NCBI GenBank assembly: GCA_947471745.1
Contig: CANJKZ010000080.1
Coordinates: 2,153,501 to 2,217,500 of the forward strand
Origin: Closterium sp. Naga37s-1
Taxonomy: Eukaryota; Streptophyta; Zygnematophyceae; Desmidiales; Closteriaceae
Direction: 5' to 3'
DNA: 64,000 bases
The first letter of the stretch is position 1, and every line of letters starts with the position of its first letter. Below the pieces are notes generated by a model, which was not told where the DNA came from, made no database searches, and was given only the letters and a program-made list of their open reading frames with translations. The position numbers and the translations under genes are program-made. Positions 30,988 through 41,835 of this stretch are shown here, one piece after another.

Positions 30988-33900
30988 ATGGCTCGCGGCC
31001 CGCCGTCGTGCACGGGGTCCGCGTGGCGCGACACGGCACTGCTGCTTGTCGGCGCGCTGCTCTCTCTCGCGCAACACAGCACCCCCGCGGTTGCTGCTGC
31101 CCCAGGTGCGTGTAGATCGCTGAATGCTCGTGTCGACTTCGAAAAAGGTCATCTGGTGGCACTATGAGTTCCCTCAACGCACGCCGCATGCGCCTTCCCC
31201 GTATACGCCTTCTCCATATGCGCCTTCCCCGTATACGCCTTCTCCATATGCGCCTTCCCCGTATACGCCTTCTCCATATGCGCCTTCCCCGTATACGCCT
31301 TCTCCATATGCGCCTTCCCCGTATACGCCTTCTCCATATGCGCCTTCCCCGTATACGCCTTCCCCATATGCGCCTTCCCCGTATATGCCTTCCCCACATG
31401 CGCCCTGCGCATTCACGGCAGAGTGGGTAGGTCGGCGTTATGCGGTGCAGTGCTGCCGGCCTCGCCGTGGCTCCACGTTACTGCACCGCTGCCATCGCGT
31501 GCACAGCGCTCCATGGCGCTCCCCTCCTCCTCACGCCCTGCCCCCTCTTGCTCCCCTCCCCGAGCCCTGCGTGACCCCCCTCTCCTTCCGCCACCACTCA
31601 AATTCCACGCGGCCCTCTTCAACCACCCGCCCCACCTTTCCCGCTTCCCCTGCACCCTTTCCCCCTTTCCCCCCTTTCCCCGTCACACGCGCGTCCCTGC
31701 CAGTGACCCCAGGCGCCACCCCCAACAGCTTCTACCGCTACCACTACCACGTGCGCCGCCTCCCGCCCTTTCTGCGCAACCACCTCAAGCGCGCACAAGG
31801 GCAGGGGGACGGAGGGGGCGGAGGGGGCGGAGGAGGCGGAGGAGGAGGAGAGGGGAGCAGCACTGTGCGGGCGGCGAGCATTGCGAGCAGCGGCGATGAA
31901 ACTATCGTCCTCACCAGCGGCAGCGGCGGCAGCAGCAGCAGCAGGAGCGGGGCTTTAGGCGGCATAGGTGGCGGCGGAGGGGAAGCGGGCGCCAGCGCGT
32001 ACGAGCGGGCGCAGGCCGCCATGGCCGCGGCGAAGGCGCGCAGCAGCGCGTGGGGGAAGTCGATGCGCGGGCGGGGGCGGACGGGCAAGAGACGGCCATG
32101 GGTGGATGTGTCGTGGGCCAATCACAGGCCGCTGGCGCAGGTGTACGAACCTGATTGGCCCGCCATTTCGGAGGAGGCGGGGATGACGGCCGACGGCGGG
32201 AGGGGCGCGGGCAATGGCGCGTGGCCGTTCGCTGAGCCGCGCATCAGCCCCCAGACGATCCGTAAGTGGGGGCTACGGGAGGGGGGATAGGGGGAAAGGG
32301 GAGGGGGAGGGGAGGGAAGAGAGAGGGGCAAGGGGGATAGTGAGTGATGTAAGGGGGAAGGCGCGGAGGAGAGGGGATTGATTGCGCGTGGGCAGTGAGG
32401 TGATGTAGGCGAGGCATGCGTGCGGCTGAACTGAACACGTGTGACGCTGTGGGTGGATTTGGGCGCTGTGTGGGACTGATGTGATGTGATGTGATGTGGT
32501 GTGATCTCATGTCTTATGTCGTGTGCGGTGTGGTAATGTGATGGTCATGTCATGGCATGTCATGGCATGTCATGGCATCCCACACACCCCCACCCACCAC
32601 CTCTACAGGGCGCCAGCCGCCATCGAGCGGGCTACCATGCACGCCGCTCACCACAGCAGTGATCATCGCAGTCAACTCGGAGAACGACTTCGCCCGCCGC
32701 CTCAAGTACCCGCCCACCGTCACGGTCGTCCTGGAGCTCCAGAACCACATCCTGCTCACGGCGCCGCTGCTCTTCAACGCGTCCTTCGCCTGCACCGTGC
32801 TGCGCTCCACCGCCCGCCCCGCACGCGGCTTCCAGCTGACGCTCATGCGCACGGACGCGCCGCTGCTGTGGATAGCGGGCGCCAGCAACGTGCTCGTGCT
32901 GCGCGTCTCCTTCTTCCAGCCCTACGCCCTTGACACCAACGCGTGCCAGGGCATCCCGTATGTGGGCACAGACGTCATCTGCCCCGCCATCCACATCTAC
33001 CAGGTGACGTCATCCATATCTACCAGGTGACGTCATCCACATCTACCAGGTGACGCCATCCACATCTACCAGGTGACGTCATCCACATCTACCAGGTGAC
33101 GTCATCCACATCTACCAGGTGACGTCATCCACATCTACCAGGTGACGTCATCCACATCTACCAGGTGACGTCATCCACATCTACCAGGTGACGTCATCCA
33201 CATCTACCAGGTGACGTCATCCACATCTACCAGGTGACGTCATCCACATCTACCAGGTGACGTCATCCACATCTACCAGGTGACGCACCATCCGCTATTT
33301 GCTACACGGCACAAGCATGCATGAATGAGGAGTTTTATTCCACACACCTCGCCATGCCATGCATCCCGCCACCAATGCCCAATCACCAGCGCACATGTGC
33401 GAGTATCAGGGTGCGTTCCACGCGCTTCCAAACCATCCCCCCCCACGTATCAGGCGCCAGGCACTTATCAGCAAGACCGCGGATTGAGGCGCTTGCTCTC
33501 CACCTCTGCTCCCCGCCGCTACTTCTCCCCCCGCCAGGCGGCCAAGGGGCAGGGGGCATGGAGCACGGTGTACGCGCGGGTGGACGTGCCGTGGTGGGTG
33601 GGTGGCATCACGCCCGCACTGGGCCCGCCATCTGCCCCACACCAACCCCCACGCACTCATCATCAAAACAGCCACTTGAAGCGCTTGCTCTCCACTGCCC
33701 CCTGCTGCTCTTCCTCCCCCCCACAACAGTCAGCCAACGTGCAGGTGGCGCGCGGCACGGTGTACGGGCGGGTGGACGTGTACTGGTCGGTGGCGGTGCG
33801 TGTGGACGGCATGAAGGTCACGGGGGTGGGCGACTTCAAGCGCGGCCAGGGGCTCATCCGCGTCGCCTTCTGCGGCCACGGCCCCACCATGCAGCGCAGC

Positions 33901-36273
33901 GGGGTCGTCATCAGCAACAACGAGGTCTTCGGTGCGTCACTCTGCGCTGCGCTGCTGGCAGGTGTTCCGAGCCCAGCTGTCTCACCTCCATGCTCTTGTT
34001 GTATGCGTTGCCATGATGCTCCAAGCCAATGTCACACTTGCAAATGACCCAGCAGGCAAATGTCGCTCACTCAAACAATCTGTGCTTCCTCATCCCACCT
34101 GGGCCCTCCTCTTCCCATCGGGGCCATGCTCTTCCGGCCAACCACCCCTGCCTTCTCTCTCGCCAGGCGCACGTTTCCCCATAGTGCTGTATTTCGGGGC
34201 GGTGGGAGTGACGGTGAGCAACAACTACGTGCACGATTTCATATTCGCGGGCATCGTGTGCGGTGCGTTCGTGTCGTACGTGGGCGACTGCATGCTGTCC
34301 ACCATCTCCAACAACCTGGTGGTGGCCACGGGGCGGAACATCAGCGGCGACATGGACGCCTCGGGCATCTACTTCAACACGCACTGGTTCAACCCTGGTC
34401 AGACAGACTCCGCGCATTGCTGCTTCAACCCTGCTTACTGCTGTGCCATGCCATGCCATGCCATGCCATGCCATGCGGAACCACAGTGCCTGCAGGCTCG
34501 CCACTCACTCTCACCACTACTGCCATCGTCGCTGCCTCTGCCTTGGCTGCGCTGCCACCATGCACACACACCTTCTCCTTCTCCTCTCCCGCCTCCCCCA
34601 TCACCCCCCCTCCCCCATCACCCCCCCTCCCCCATCACCCCCCCGCCCCACGGCAACAGGCAACCTAGCGGAGTGCAACTACGTGATCGGCGGCGACCAG
34701 TGCTACTACCTGGACTTCGCGTCGTCGGGTGTGACCATCCGAGGGGGCGCGTGCATTGACACGTACGCGGGCATGAAGGTCAACAACGGCAAGAGGTAAT
34801 TGGGAGGGGGGCATGGTGCGAGTGGCAAGAGGTAATTGGGAGGGGGGCATGGTGCGAGTGGCAAGAGGTAATTGGGAGGGGGGCATGGTGCGAGTGGCAA
34901 GAGGTAATTGGGAGGGGGGCATGGTGCGAGTGGCAAGAGGTGATTGGGAGGGGGGCATTCTGCGAGTGGCAAGGGTGTGCTTGAAGGGTGGCGGTGTAGC
35001 AGCTTGAAGCATTTCTCTTTCATGGCCCGTACCCTCCTGCACTCGCTCTGCATTGCATTGAGCCACGTCAGTGTAATGCCACAACCACTACTACCAAACA
35101 GTCACGAGATGCATCCACGCAGCCAATCCACTCGCCATAACTCATCGTGTTGCTCTCATGTTCCCCACCGTCCCTGCGCCCCGTGACAACGGGGCAGCAA
35201 CGTGATAGAGGACGTGGTGGTGAAGAACGCGCGCTGGACGCCCGGGTGGTCCACGTGCCTCACAGCGGAGGTGGTGAACGGTGGGAAGAAGCCCGGGTCG
35301 TACTGGGAGCAGATGCGCCGCAAGTACTACAACTCGGCCCAGTTCAACCAGGTGCGTGCAACATGAACCACACCACGCCCGTGCTCCCCTGCTCTGCTTC
35401 GCCACGTGTCCCTCTCGTGCAACCCTACACGCCCCACTTCCAATTGTTCACTCTCTTTGGCTCCACCACCCTCCCCATCACGCAACCTCTTAGCATGCAT
35501 ACGTAGGACCAGAGAGCCTTAGGGCGTGGTAAAAGTGACGATCTGGGGAGGATCGATCGCCTTTGAGATCGTTTTTTGACGGGGTTTGAGTAGGTTCTGT
35601 GGTTGAAGATGCAATAAGCGGGATTACAGTGCGGTAGGCTTGATCTCCCCACACCCTTAATCATTGCCACTTTTACCACACCCATCATTGCCGCCTGTCT
35701 CACCCGCCCTCCTCTCTCTTCCTCACCCATCTCTCCACGCCACCCCGCTGCTCCCTTGCACCCCCCTATTCACATCAGAACTGGCCATGGATGCAAACGG
35801 TGTGCTCAGAGACGGGCGTGAACGGCGTGCCGTGCAACACCAACGCGCGGGGAACCCTCAACGCCACGCAGACGGGCAAGTGCAGCGGGCTGCCCACGCG
35901 CAACTCGCTCATGCTCGTGCTCGTCAATGCGCTCGACTACGACATGGACTTCAAGTACTGCGAGGACCTGCCCAACACGCCGCGCCTCAACTCGCACCGC
36001 TTCATCAACGTCACCAACGTCGCTGATGCGCAGTTCCTGGATTTCGTGGAGGACGACTTGGGCGTGAGAAAGGGGTCGTCGCTTTACAAGGCCCGGCCGA
36101 ATTTCAAGAGCTGCCCGAGGAGTGAAGTTGGGCCGAAAAAGCTCTTGGAGAGGTCTTACTATGAGAGCTTTAATAAGGCTATTCCGGATGTTTATTATGT
36201 TACATTAGGTATGGGGACCTTGCATATCCATGATCCGACCCTTCTAGTGAGCGATAATAAAACGGGTAAATAG
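30988..36273 (+). CDS. Secreted right-handed beta-helix protein (pectin-lyase-like fold)
   Basis: Model: 30988-31105, 31704-32261, 32609-33003, 33730-33931, 34167-34397, 34660-34795, 35198-35351 and 35779-36273; 2289 nt, 762 residues. Exon 1 encodes a classic signal peptide (a hydrophobic LLLVGALLSLA core ending near AVAAAP). The exon 2 start was chosen for a strong polypyrimidine tract and correct phase. After a Gly-rich, basic linker, the core has repeated short-strand/Asn-ladder motifs typical of parallel beta-helix proteins: GVVISNNEVFG, VTVSNNYVHDF, LSTISNNLVV, SGVTIRGGACI and NVIEDVVVKNARW. Cysteines are frequent, as in secreted proteins. It probably acts in the wall or extracellular space, perhaps on polysaccharide, but I recognise no catalytic signature and assign no enzyme activity. 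It converges with the NMNAT gene, 251 bp apart. Confidence 0.8.
31191..31402 (+). repeat. 30-bp minisatellite in intron 1 of the beta-helix gene
   Basis: About seven units of 'cgccttccccgtatacgccttctccatatg'. In one plus frame they would read as SPYTPSPYAP, an extensin-like motif, but my exon model places them in the intron. If intron 1 were retained, this would be a Tyr/Pro-rich wall-protein-like domain. Confidence 0.9.
33004..33286 (+). repeat. 23-bp minisatellite that multiplies a 5' splice site
   Basis: About 12 tandem copies of GTGACGTCATCCACATCTACCAG start exactly at the donor of the 32609-33003 exon. The last 13 bases of each unit equal the exon end CCACATCTACCAG, so each boundary recreates exon end plus GTGACG donor. 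Confidence 0.96.
33490..33610 (+). repeat. Degenerate copy of the next exon's 5' part within an intron
   Basis: 'cggtgtacgcgcgggtggac' and its upstream 'ggcgcttgctctccac' match the acceptor region and start of the real exon at 33670-33790, with many changes. It is a partial exon duplication just upstream of the used exon. Confidence 0.75.
34796..34976 (+). repeat. 36-bp minisatellite that multiplies a second 5' splice site
   Basis: Five 36-bp units start exactly at the donor GTAATTGGG of the 34660-34795 exon. Each unit ends in GGCAAGAG, identical to the exon's last 8 bases, so each junction repeats the donor. The last unit is diverged (GTGATT, then CAAGGGTG). Confidence 0.95.
35522..35683. 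mobile_element. Small MITE-like element in intron of the beta-helix gene
   Basis: 162 bp bounded by 16-bp inverted repeats (GGGCGTGGTAAAAGTG and, inverted, GGGTGTGGTAAAAGTG, one mismatch), with partial subterminal symmetry (gatctggggag/gatctcccca). I could not identify a clear target duplication. Superfamily unknown. Confidence 0.6.
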
Positions 36274-36524
36274 CCCAGGAAGATATTATAATTGTACATT
36301 CATGTGAGCACTACTGTATAACAAAAGTTACTGTACAAACCGTACAAGTCACATCAACCAGACTTGTTTTCTGAACATGTGCAGACCTAGCACACCTGAT
36401 ACCTTGTTCGTCAAACAGAACTGAAAGCCTGGTACGGTAAGTGCTGCCGTACAGACCTGCCCCTTGTACCGATTTTTCTCCAGGCACCACGTGTGGCACA
36501 AGGGCAATTGGTTGACCGTTACGC

Positions 36525-39500
36525 TCACTCAAGTGGGAGGCCCTGGTCCGCACACTCGTAGAGGCGAGCTGCACGAATGTGATGCAGTACTGCGTCTGGC
36601 ACGAGGTACTTGGCTGACAGGCCCCGCTGTAACAGCCGCCTGCACACATGCGCGCAGGCGCATGAGAGGCATGGTATGGGTGCAGTGCGGTGGAGTGTGG
36701 TGGCGAAATGATGTGAGGTGCCCGGGGAGGGAGTTGAGAAAGGGGCAGCCAAAGTGAGGAGATGAGGCAAGTGCAAAAGCGAGCGCAATATCAACCATAG
36801 TGTGCTTTCAAGATGGTCAACCGAAGTGCATCAAGCGGCTGTCAGTGGAGTGAGCAGGTGTGCAAAGGTATGACTCGCACTCTGTGCTGCAAAGGTGAAA
36901 GAGTCATGTCGACAGGCGTGCAAGGGGGCAAGGTGGTGGGCATGGGGCAGCGGAGAAAAAGAGCGAGACACATGTGGGGTGAAGGGGAGTAGGGGAGTAG
37001 GGGGAGGTACCGGATGTGGGAAGAGCTGACGTTGTTCTCTATAGGCTGATCCACTATAAGGATGTTGTGCTGGGTAGCGGTACGGGGAGAGGGCACGAGG
37101 GAAGAGGTGGGTGAGGAGGCAGCATGGAGGAGAGAGCACATGTGGCCCTGGGGCGCGTCGTCCGCACGGCCCTACATCAGCTCCCACAGTATTGCTTCGC
37201 CGAATGGGCACTGGAAAGGAAGGAGGTTATCTAACGGCATGACCCAAGTCAAGTGCCGGCTCATGCGAGTCAAAGCGTTGCAGGAACGGAGAGGTGTGTG
37301 GAGGGGTGCGTGGGGATGCACGTGCTGGGGAAGCACACGCGGGCGTGCATGCGACAGGCACAGCTAAACACCCTTCAGCCGCTCACACCAGCCACTCACA
37401 CTAGCCACTCACACCAGCCACTCACACCAGCCACTCACACTAGCCACTCACACCAGCCACTCACACTAGCCACTCACACTAGCCACTCACACCAGCCACT
37501 CACACTAGCCACTCACACTAGCCACTCACACCAGTCACTCACAGCAGTGGAACCACTGCCACTCACACATCCACGCATGAGCTGCACAGTACTCCATCTT
37601 CCCCCCACTTCCTGTCTCCCTCTCTCCCCCCCTTCATCACTCCCCCACACCCCGCGTGACATGAACTCACGCGGTGGCGGTGAAGAAGGTGAGAGTGCAG
37701 CACGAGCTGGTGCGCGTCAGCTCCCTGCCGTGCGATGCACACCACCCCGTGCGCTCCCACCACCTCCTCCACCTGCCATGCGGTCCGAGGGGGTGGGGCG
37801 CATGGTGTGTATGGCACATGGGGGGTATGGCACATCCGGGGGGTATGGCACATCCGGGGGGTATGGCACTGTTGAATTATATTGCATATCCTAACTGCCT
37901 ACAGCTTGCTAGTGTATTAGTTAGTTATTAGGTTCAACTGCTGGTGGTGTACCCTATCCTCTCCCCTATCCTATATCTTGTAAACATTCCTTAGTGAATC
38001 CCCTCTTTGCCCAATTCTCTTGCCATGCTCACTCTCGACACTCACGCTTCCTAGGTAAACCCTAAGTTACTAAGTCAATAGTTAAGAGCGTGTTCTGACA
38101 GGCACATGGGGGGTATGGCACATGGGGGGTATGACACATGGGGGGTATGGCACATGGGGGGTATGGCACATCTGGGGATTGGGGCGGAAGGGGGAATTGG
38201 GGAGACGGGTGGGGGTGATTGGAGTATGTAGGGATGCGATGTGTGGAAAGGGTTACTTTGACGGCCTGGATGGACCTCATCAGGGCCGCTCTCACATTGC
38301 CACACCACGTCATGCCATACCACGTCATGCCATACCACGTCATGCCATGCCATGCCATGTCATGCATTGACAACGGCTTCCCTTGGGATGCCTGGCATGG
38401 GAGCGGTGAGTGCCATGGATGGCAATGGCGAACTGACATGCTATGACAATGCCATCACATGCCATACCGTACAAAGCCATGCCATGCCTATCCCATGCCA
38501 TATGCCATACCATGCACTGTCCTGCCATGCCATGCCATGCCATACCATAACCATACCATACCATACCATACCGTAGTACATTACCATACCATACCATACC
38601 ATACCATACCATACCATACCATACCATACCATACCATACCATACCATACCATACCATACCGTACCATACCATGCAATGCCATGCCATACGACACCACCAC
38701 ACATCAGTCATATGGGCAGCACACTCACACGCGCAGCACACTCACACGTGCACCACACTCACGTGCGCAGCACACTCACACACGCAGCACACTCACACGC
38801 GCAGCACACTCACATGGGAGGGCACCCACACGCCCGGCTGGGTGAAGGACTGCAACAGGTCCGCCCCGCACACCAGCATCACCTGCACCCTCCCCTCGCC
38901 AACCCTCTGCCCCTCTGCTGCCTCTACCCCTTCCCCTCCCACTCCCCCACCGCTCTCCCTCATCTCGCCCTTCACGCCACTTGCCACCACTCCCGTCAAA
39001 TGCCTCCTGCCCTCTTCTCTCCTCAATTCCCCCACGCCACTCACACCCTGGCCCCCATCGTCCTCTCCCCTATCAAATGTTGTTACTCCGCCCTCCTCTC
39101 TATTTCCCTCTCCTTCCCTCCCCTCGACTCCGGCCCTTCCCCCTTCCCCGCCTCCCTGCCCTCCTTCCGCGCCTCCCCCCCACCCGCGTGCACCAGCAGC
39201 AGCAGTGGGCAGCAGCGAGGGGGACTCACCCGAGGCGCCCTCAAGCGCCCACATGTGAGCATGCAGAGGCGGGTGCGGGTGTGGGGATTCTGGGGAGGGT
39301 GGGAGTGGGTGTGAAGGTGTTGAAAAGGGTGGGAATGGGTGCGGATGCGAGGTTGGGTGTGGGGCAAGTGGCGATGAGGATGACTGGTTTCTCAGTGCTG
39401 GTTGAGAATGCATGGGAGACAATGGGTGAGCGCCGGCGGATGGAGCTTGGGCGGCAGAGGATGGAGCTTGGGCGGCAGAGGATGGAGCTTGGGCGGCAGA

Positions 39501-41835
39501 GGATGGAGCTTGGGCGGCAGAGGATGGAGCTTGGGCGGCAGAGGATGGAGCTTGGGCGGCAGAGGAGGGTGTTGGAGCAGGCGGGGCATTGAGTGTTTGG
39601 TGCAGTCGTCGCAGCACACAGAGGGTGCGCTGGTAGCACTGCTGGGATGCCTGCACTCGGACCATGGGAACAGGCAGAGATGGCGGCAGAGAGGACGTTG
39701 GGAGGTGAGGGACGATAGCAGGAAGCCATGGAAATAGAGGGGAGGGGAAGGAGAGAGCAGCAAAAAGCACATGTGGAAGTGAACGTGGACGGTTGTAAAG
39801 GAGAAGAGAGGACGCGGAGAGTGAAAGACGTGCTGCACTGCTTTGCCAGGTGTTGCGACGTCACAGCAGTCAAGGATGGAAGACGGCGAGAAGATGCCGC
39901 CAACACAGCTTGATTTCACCCGCTGCCAGCAACCGCGCCGCCATGCATGCATGCATGCATGTATGGAGAGAGGAGTGGGTGTGTGGGAGGTCACAAGAGC
40001 GTGACAGGCCAAGCCCACCTTCCAGGAACCTGCGCGCACGCACCTCCCAGGGGTCGACCATGATGAAGGGCGAATCAGCGCATGCCAGCTGGCACATGGC
40101 TACCCGCTCCTTGGCGGGGGCAAGGCCCTGTGGGGTGCGCATGAGAAGAGAGGGCCGAGCGTGGGAAGGATGGAGAGGAGGAAGGGGCAGAGGATCAAAG
40201 GGGGCCGTGGGAGGGCGACAAGGGGCCACACTCAATTCAAGATGAGGGTCAGCAGCGAACGGTGGACAGCCATGGCGATGAGATGCATGGCGATGAGATG
40301 CATGGCGATGAGATGCATGGCGATGAGATGAAACGCAAGAAGGCATGCTGATGCCCGCATGCATGCCACTATTTCATACTCGTGTCGTTACAAGCGCACC
40401 TGTTTACCGTACTGGTCATTGACTGGCGACATGTACGCACCAACCACGTCCCACCCGCGGTCCTGCAGTGCATCCCGTGCCATCTCTGCAGACAAGGCGG
40501 GAGGGAGGGGCGAGGGGCAGCAGGGCGTTCCACCACACAACTGACCTCAACAAACCTGATTGCCATGTCTTAGCCATAGCCTCTTTTTTACGGCCCGAAA
40601 GGTTAGGGGATTGGCAAGTGAGAGACTGTTGGAGCGAGCAGGAAAGAAGTGGCAGTGAGTGTGCAGAAGCAGGTCTGGCGAGCTTTCAGAGGCCGCAGTG
40701 GCATAGGTGGTGAGACTCAAGTGCCAGAGTGATCTGGCATGTGGATGGTTGGAAGGAACCCCCGACTTCCACCCCCACCGCCAAGCCCTTTCAATGCACT
40801 AGCATGGCTGCTGACTGCACATTATGGTGTAAAAAGTACGATCGATCACTGATCGTTCTCTTGTTGAAGAGATGAACTCGGATGGCTCTCTGCAATGCCC
40901 ACCCTGACCTGAGCTGACTCCCCGTGGACCCTCTACCAGCCACCCACGCACCCAGCATCCTCAGGTGCATAATCGTGGGCGGGTTGAAGCTTCCAGGAAG
41001 CAGCAGAACCGCCTGAGGGTGGTCGCCAGGAGGCTGCCCTTTGAACAACGAGTTGCCGCTGGCGTCTTGCGGCCTACCAGTGCCTGCAACGTGGCACATG
41101 AGCTTGTCTAGCGGCAGGGGGACGTGAAGCGCGCCTGATGTGCAGCACGCATGAGGGAGAGGAGAGGCGCATGGGATGGGAAGTCAAAAGGCAGGGTGGG
41201 AAGCAGGGCAAGCTAGGGAAGAGAGGGAGAGGACGTTGGGCTCTTACGAGGGCTTTAAAGAACAATTCAAGTGGAGAAAGAAGGGGCAAACGTGCGGTTC
41301 GGAGATGGGAAGAGGCATCCTTGGATGGGAAAAGGCATGCACGGTCTAGTGACGTTCATCCAGATGTCGCCACTCGTGACATCAAATCAATTCCGCTCTA
41401 TCAGCCAAACCGCCGCCACGTCTAGCAGAACGGCTTAGACCCGCGATTCTAGAAGCTGAGTCGAGCTCGCAACGCTGGGAGCTAAGATAACGGCTTGAGA
41501 CGACTGCTGTTGACCTGAGTCCACGTCAACGGTCTTGACTGGACCTGAATTCGCGCGAGTCGAAAGCCACACCCACCGCACGTCAGCTCTACACGCGAAC
41601 TCCTGCCGCCGCCGCCGCCGCAGCTGTCACTGCGATCCCGCACGCCATCGCCGCCGCAGCTCGCCTTCGACTCCTCGCGTTCGTCGCCAGCTGACACTGG
41701 AGCTGCAGACGACCTTGCCGGAGCTGCTTCTAACGAGGTTGATGCTGCAGCTGCGGCGACACACGATGTGGCGGCTGCAGCGGCGCGCAGTGCGGGGAGG
41801 CGAGCTCGGAGCATGGACGCGAAGGCGCCAGCCAT
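36525..41835 (-). CDS. NMNAT: Nicotinamide/nicotinate mononucleotide adenylyltransferase
   Basis: Joins ATP to NMN or NaMN to form NAD or NaAD, the last shared step of NAD synthesis. Model: complement of 36525-36639, 37011-37069, 37671-37772, 38814-39650, 40044-40127, 40400-40485, 40952-41083 and 41577-41835; 1674 nt, 557 residues, all phases consistent. Motifs: the nucleotidyltransferase loop LLPGSFNPPTIMHLRML, VGAYMSPVNDQYGKQ, CADSPFIMVDPWE, CYQRTLCVLRRL, VMLVCGADLLQSF, GVVCIARQG, and the C-terminal ATP motif SSSHIRRLLQRGLSAKYL. Between CVLRRL and VMLVCG lies a non-conserved insert of about 210 residues with six SSAAQAP repeats, against about a dozen residues in known plant enzymes. Exon 1 is the least certain: an Ala/Arg-rich leader (MAGAFASMLRARLPALRA) that looks like an organelle-targeting peptide and joins in phase. 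Confidence 0.9.
37382..37543. repeat. 13-bp minisatellite in NMNAT intron
   Basis: About 12 units of 'agccactcacacc/t'. On the gene strand each contains GTGAGTGG, a donor-like word. It lies about 130 bp downstream (gene strand) of the donor at 37670. Confidence 0.9.
37800..37868. repeat. 16-20-bp minisatellite interrupted by a solo LTR (left part)
   Basis: Units of the type 'ggtatggcacatggggg' occur here and continue after the solo LTR at 38101-38165, so the LTR landed inside a pre-existing array. Confidence 0.8.
37870..38100. mobile_element. Solo LTR inside NMNAT intron
   Basis: 231 bp starting TGTTGAATTATATTG and ending GTGTTCTGACA, flanked on both sides by GGCAC (37865-37869 and 38101-38105). 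AT-richer than its surroundings, with LTR-like TG...CA ends but no internal region. GGCAC is also part of the surrounding satellite unit, so the duplication alone is weaker evidence than usual. Confidence 0.72.
38101..38165. repeat. 16-bp minisatellite (right part)
   Basis: Four units of 'ggcacatggggggtat', continuing the array of 37800-37868. Confidence 0.85.
38540..38665. repeat. (ATACC)n microsatellite in NMNAT intron
   Basis: About 20 'ataccatacc' pentamers. They are bordered by related 'catgccatgc' and 'cacgtcatgccatac' repeats over 38300-38700. Confidence 0.95.
38711..38813 (-). repeat. 17-bp minisatellite that multiplies a third 5' splice site
   Basis: Read on the gene (minus) strand, six units of GTGAGTGTGCTGCGCGT-type sequence start exactly at the donor after the exon ending in CCTCCCAT (38814). 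Every unit begins with a perfect GTGAGT donor. Confidence 0.92.
39438..39566 (-). repeat. 21-bp coding repeat (SSAAQAP) in NMNAT
   Basis: Six near-perfect 21-bp units inside the 837-nt NMNAT exon. The unit length keeps frame, giving tandem SSAAQAP heptads in the inserted segment. Confidence 0.93.
40271..40331. repeat. 15-bp minisatellite in NMNAT intron
   Basis: Four units of 'catggcgatgagatg' between exons 40044-40127 and 40400-40485. Confidence 0.9.

Noticed and set aside
38870-39590. Treating the NMNAT insert as an intron
   Set aside because: The 837-nt region is fully open and in phase on both sides, and the candidate inner acceptor lacks a pyrimidine tract. Kept as coding, with the alternative noted.
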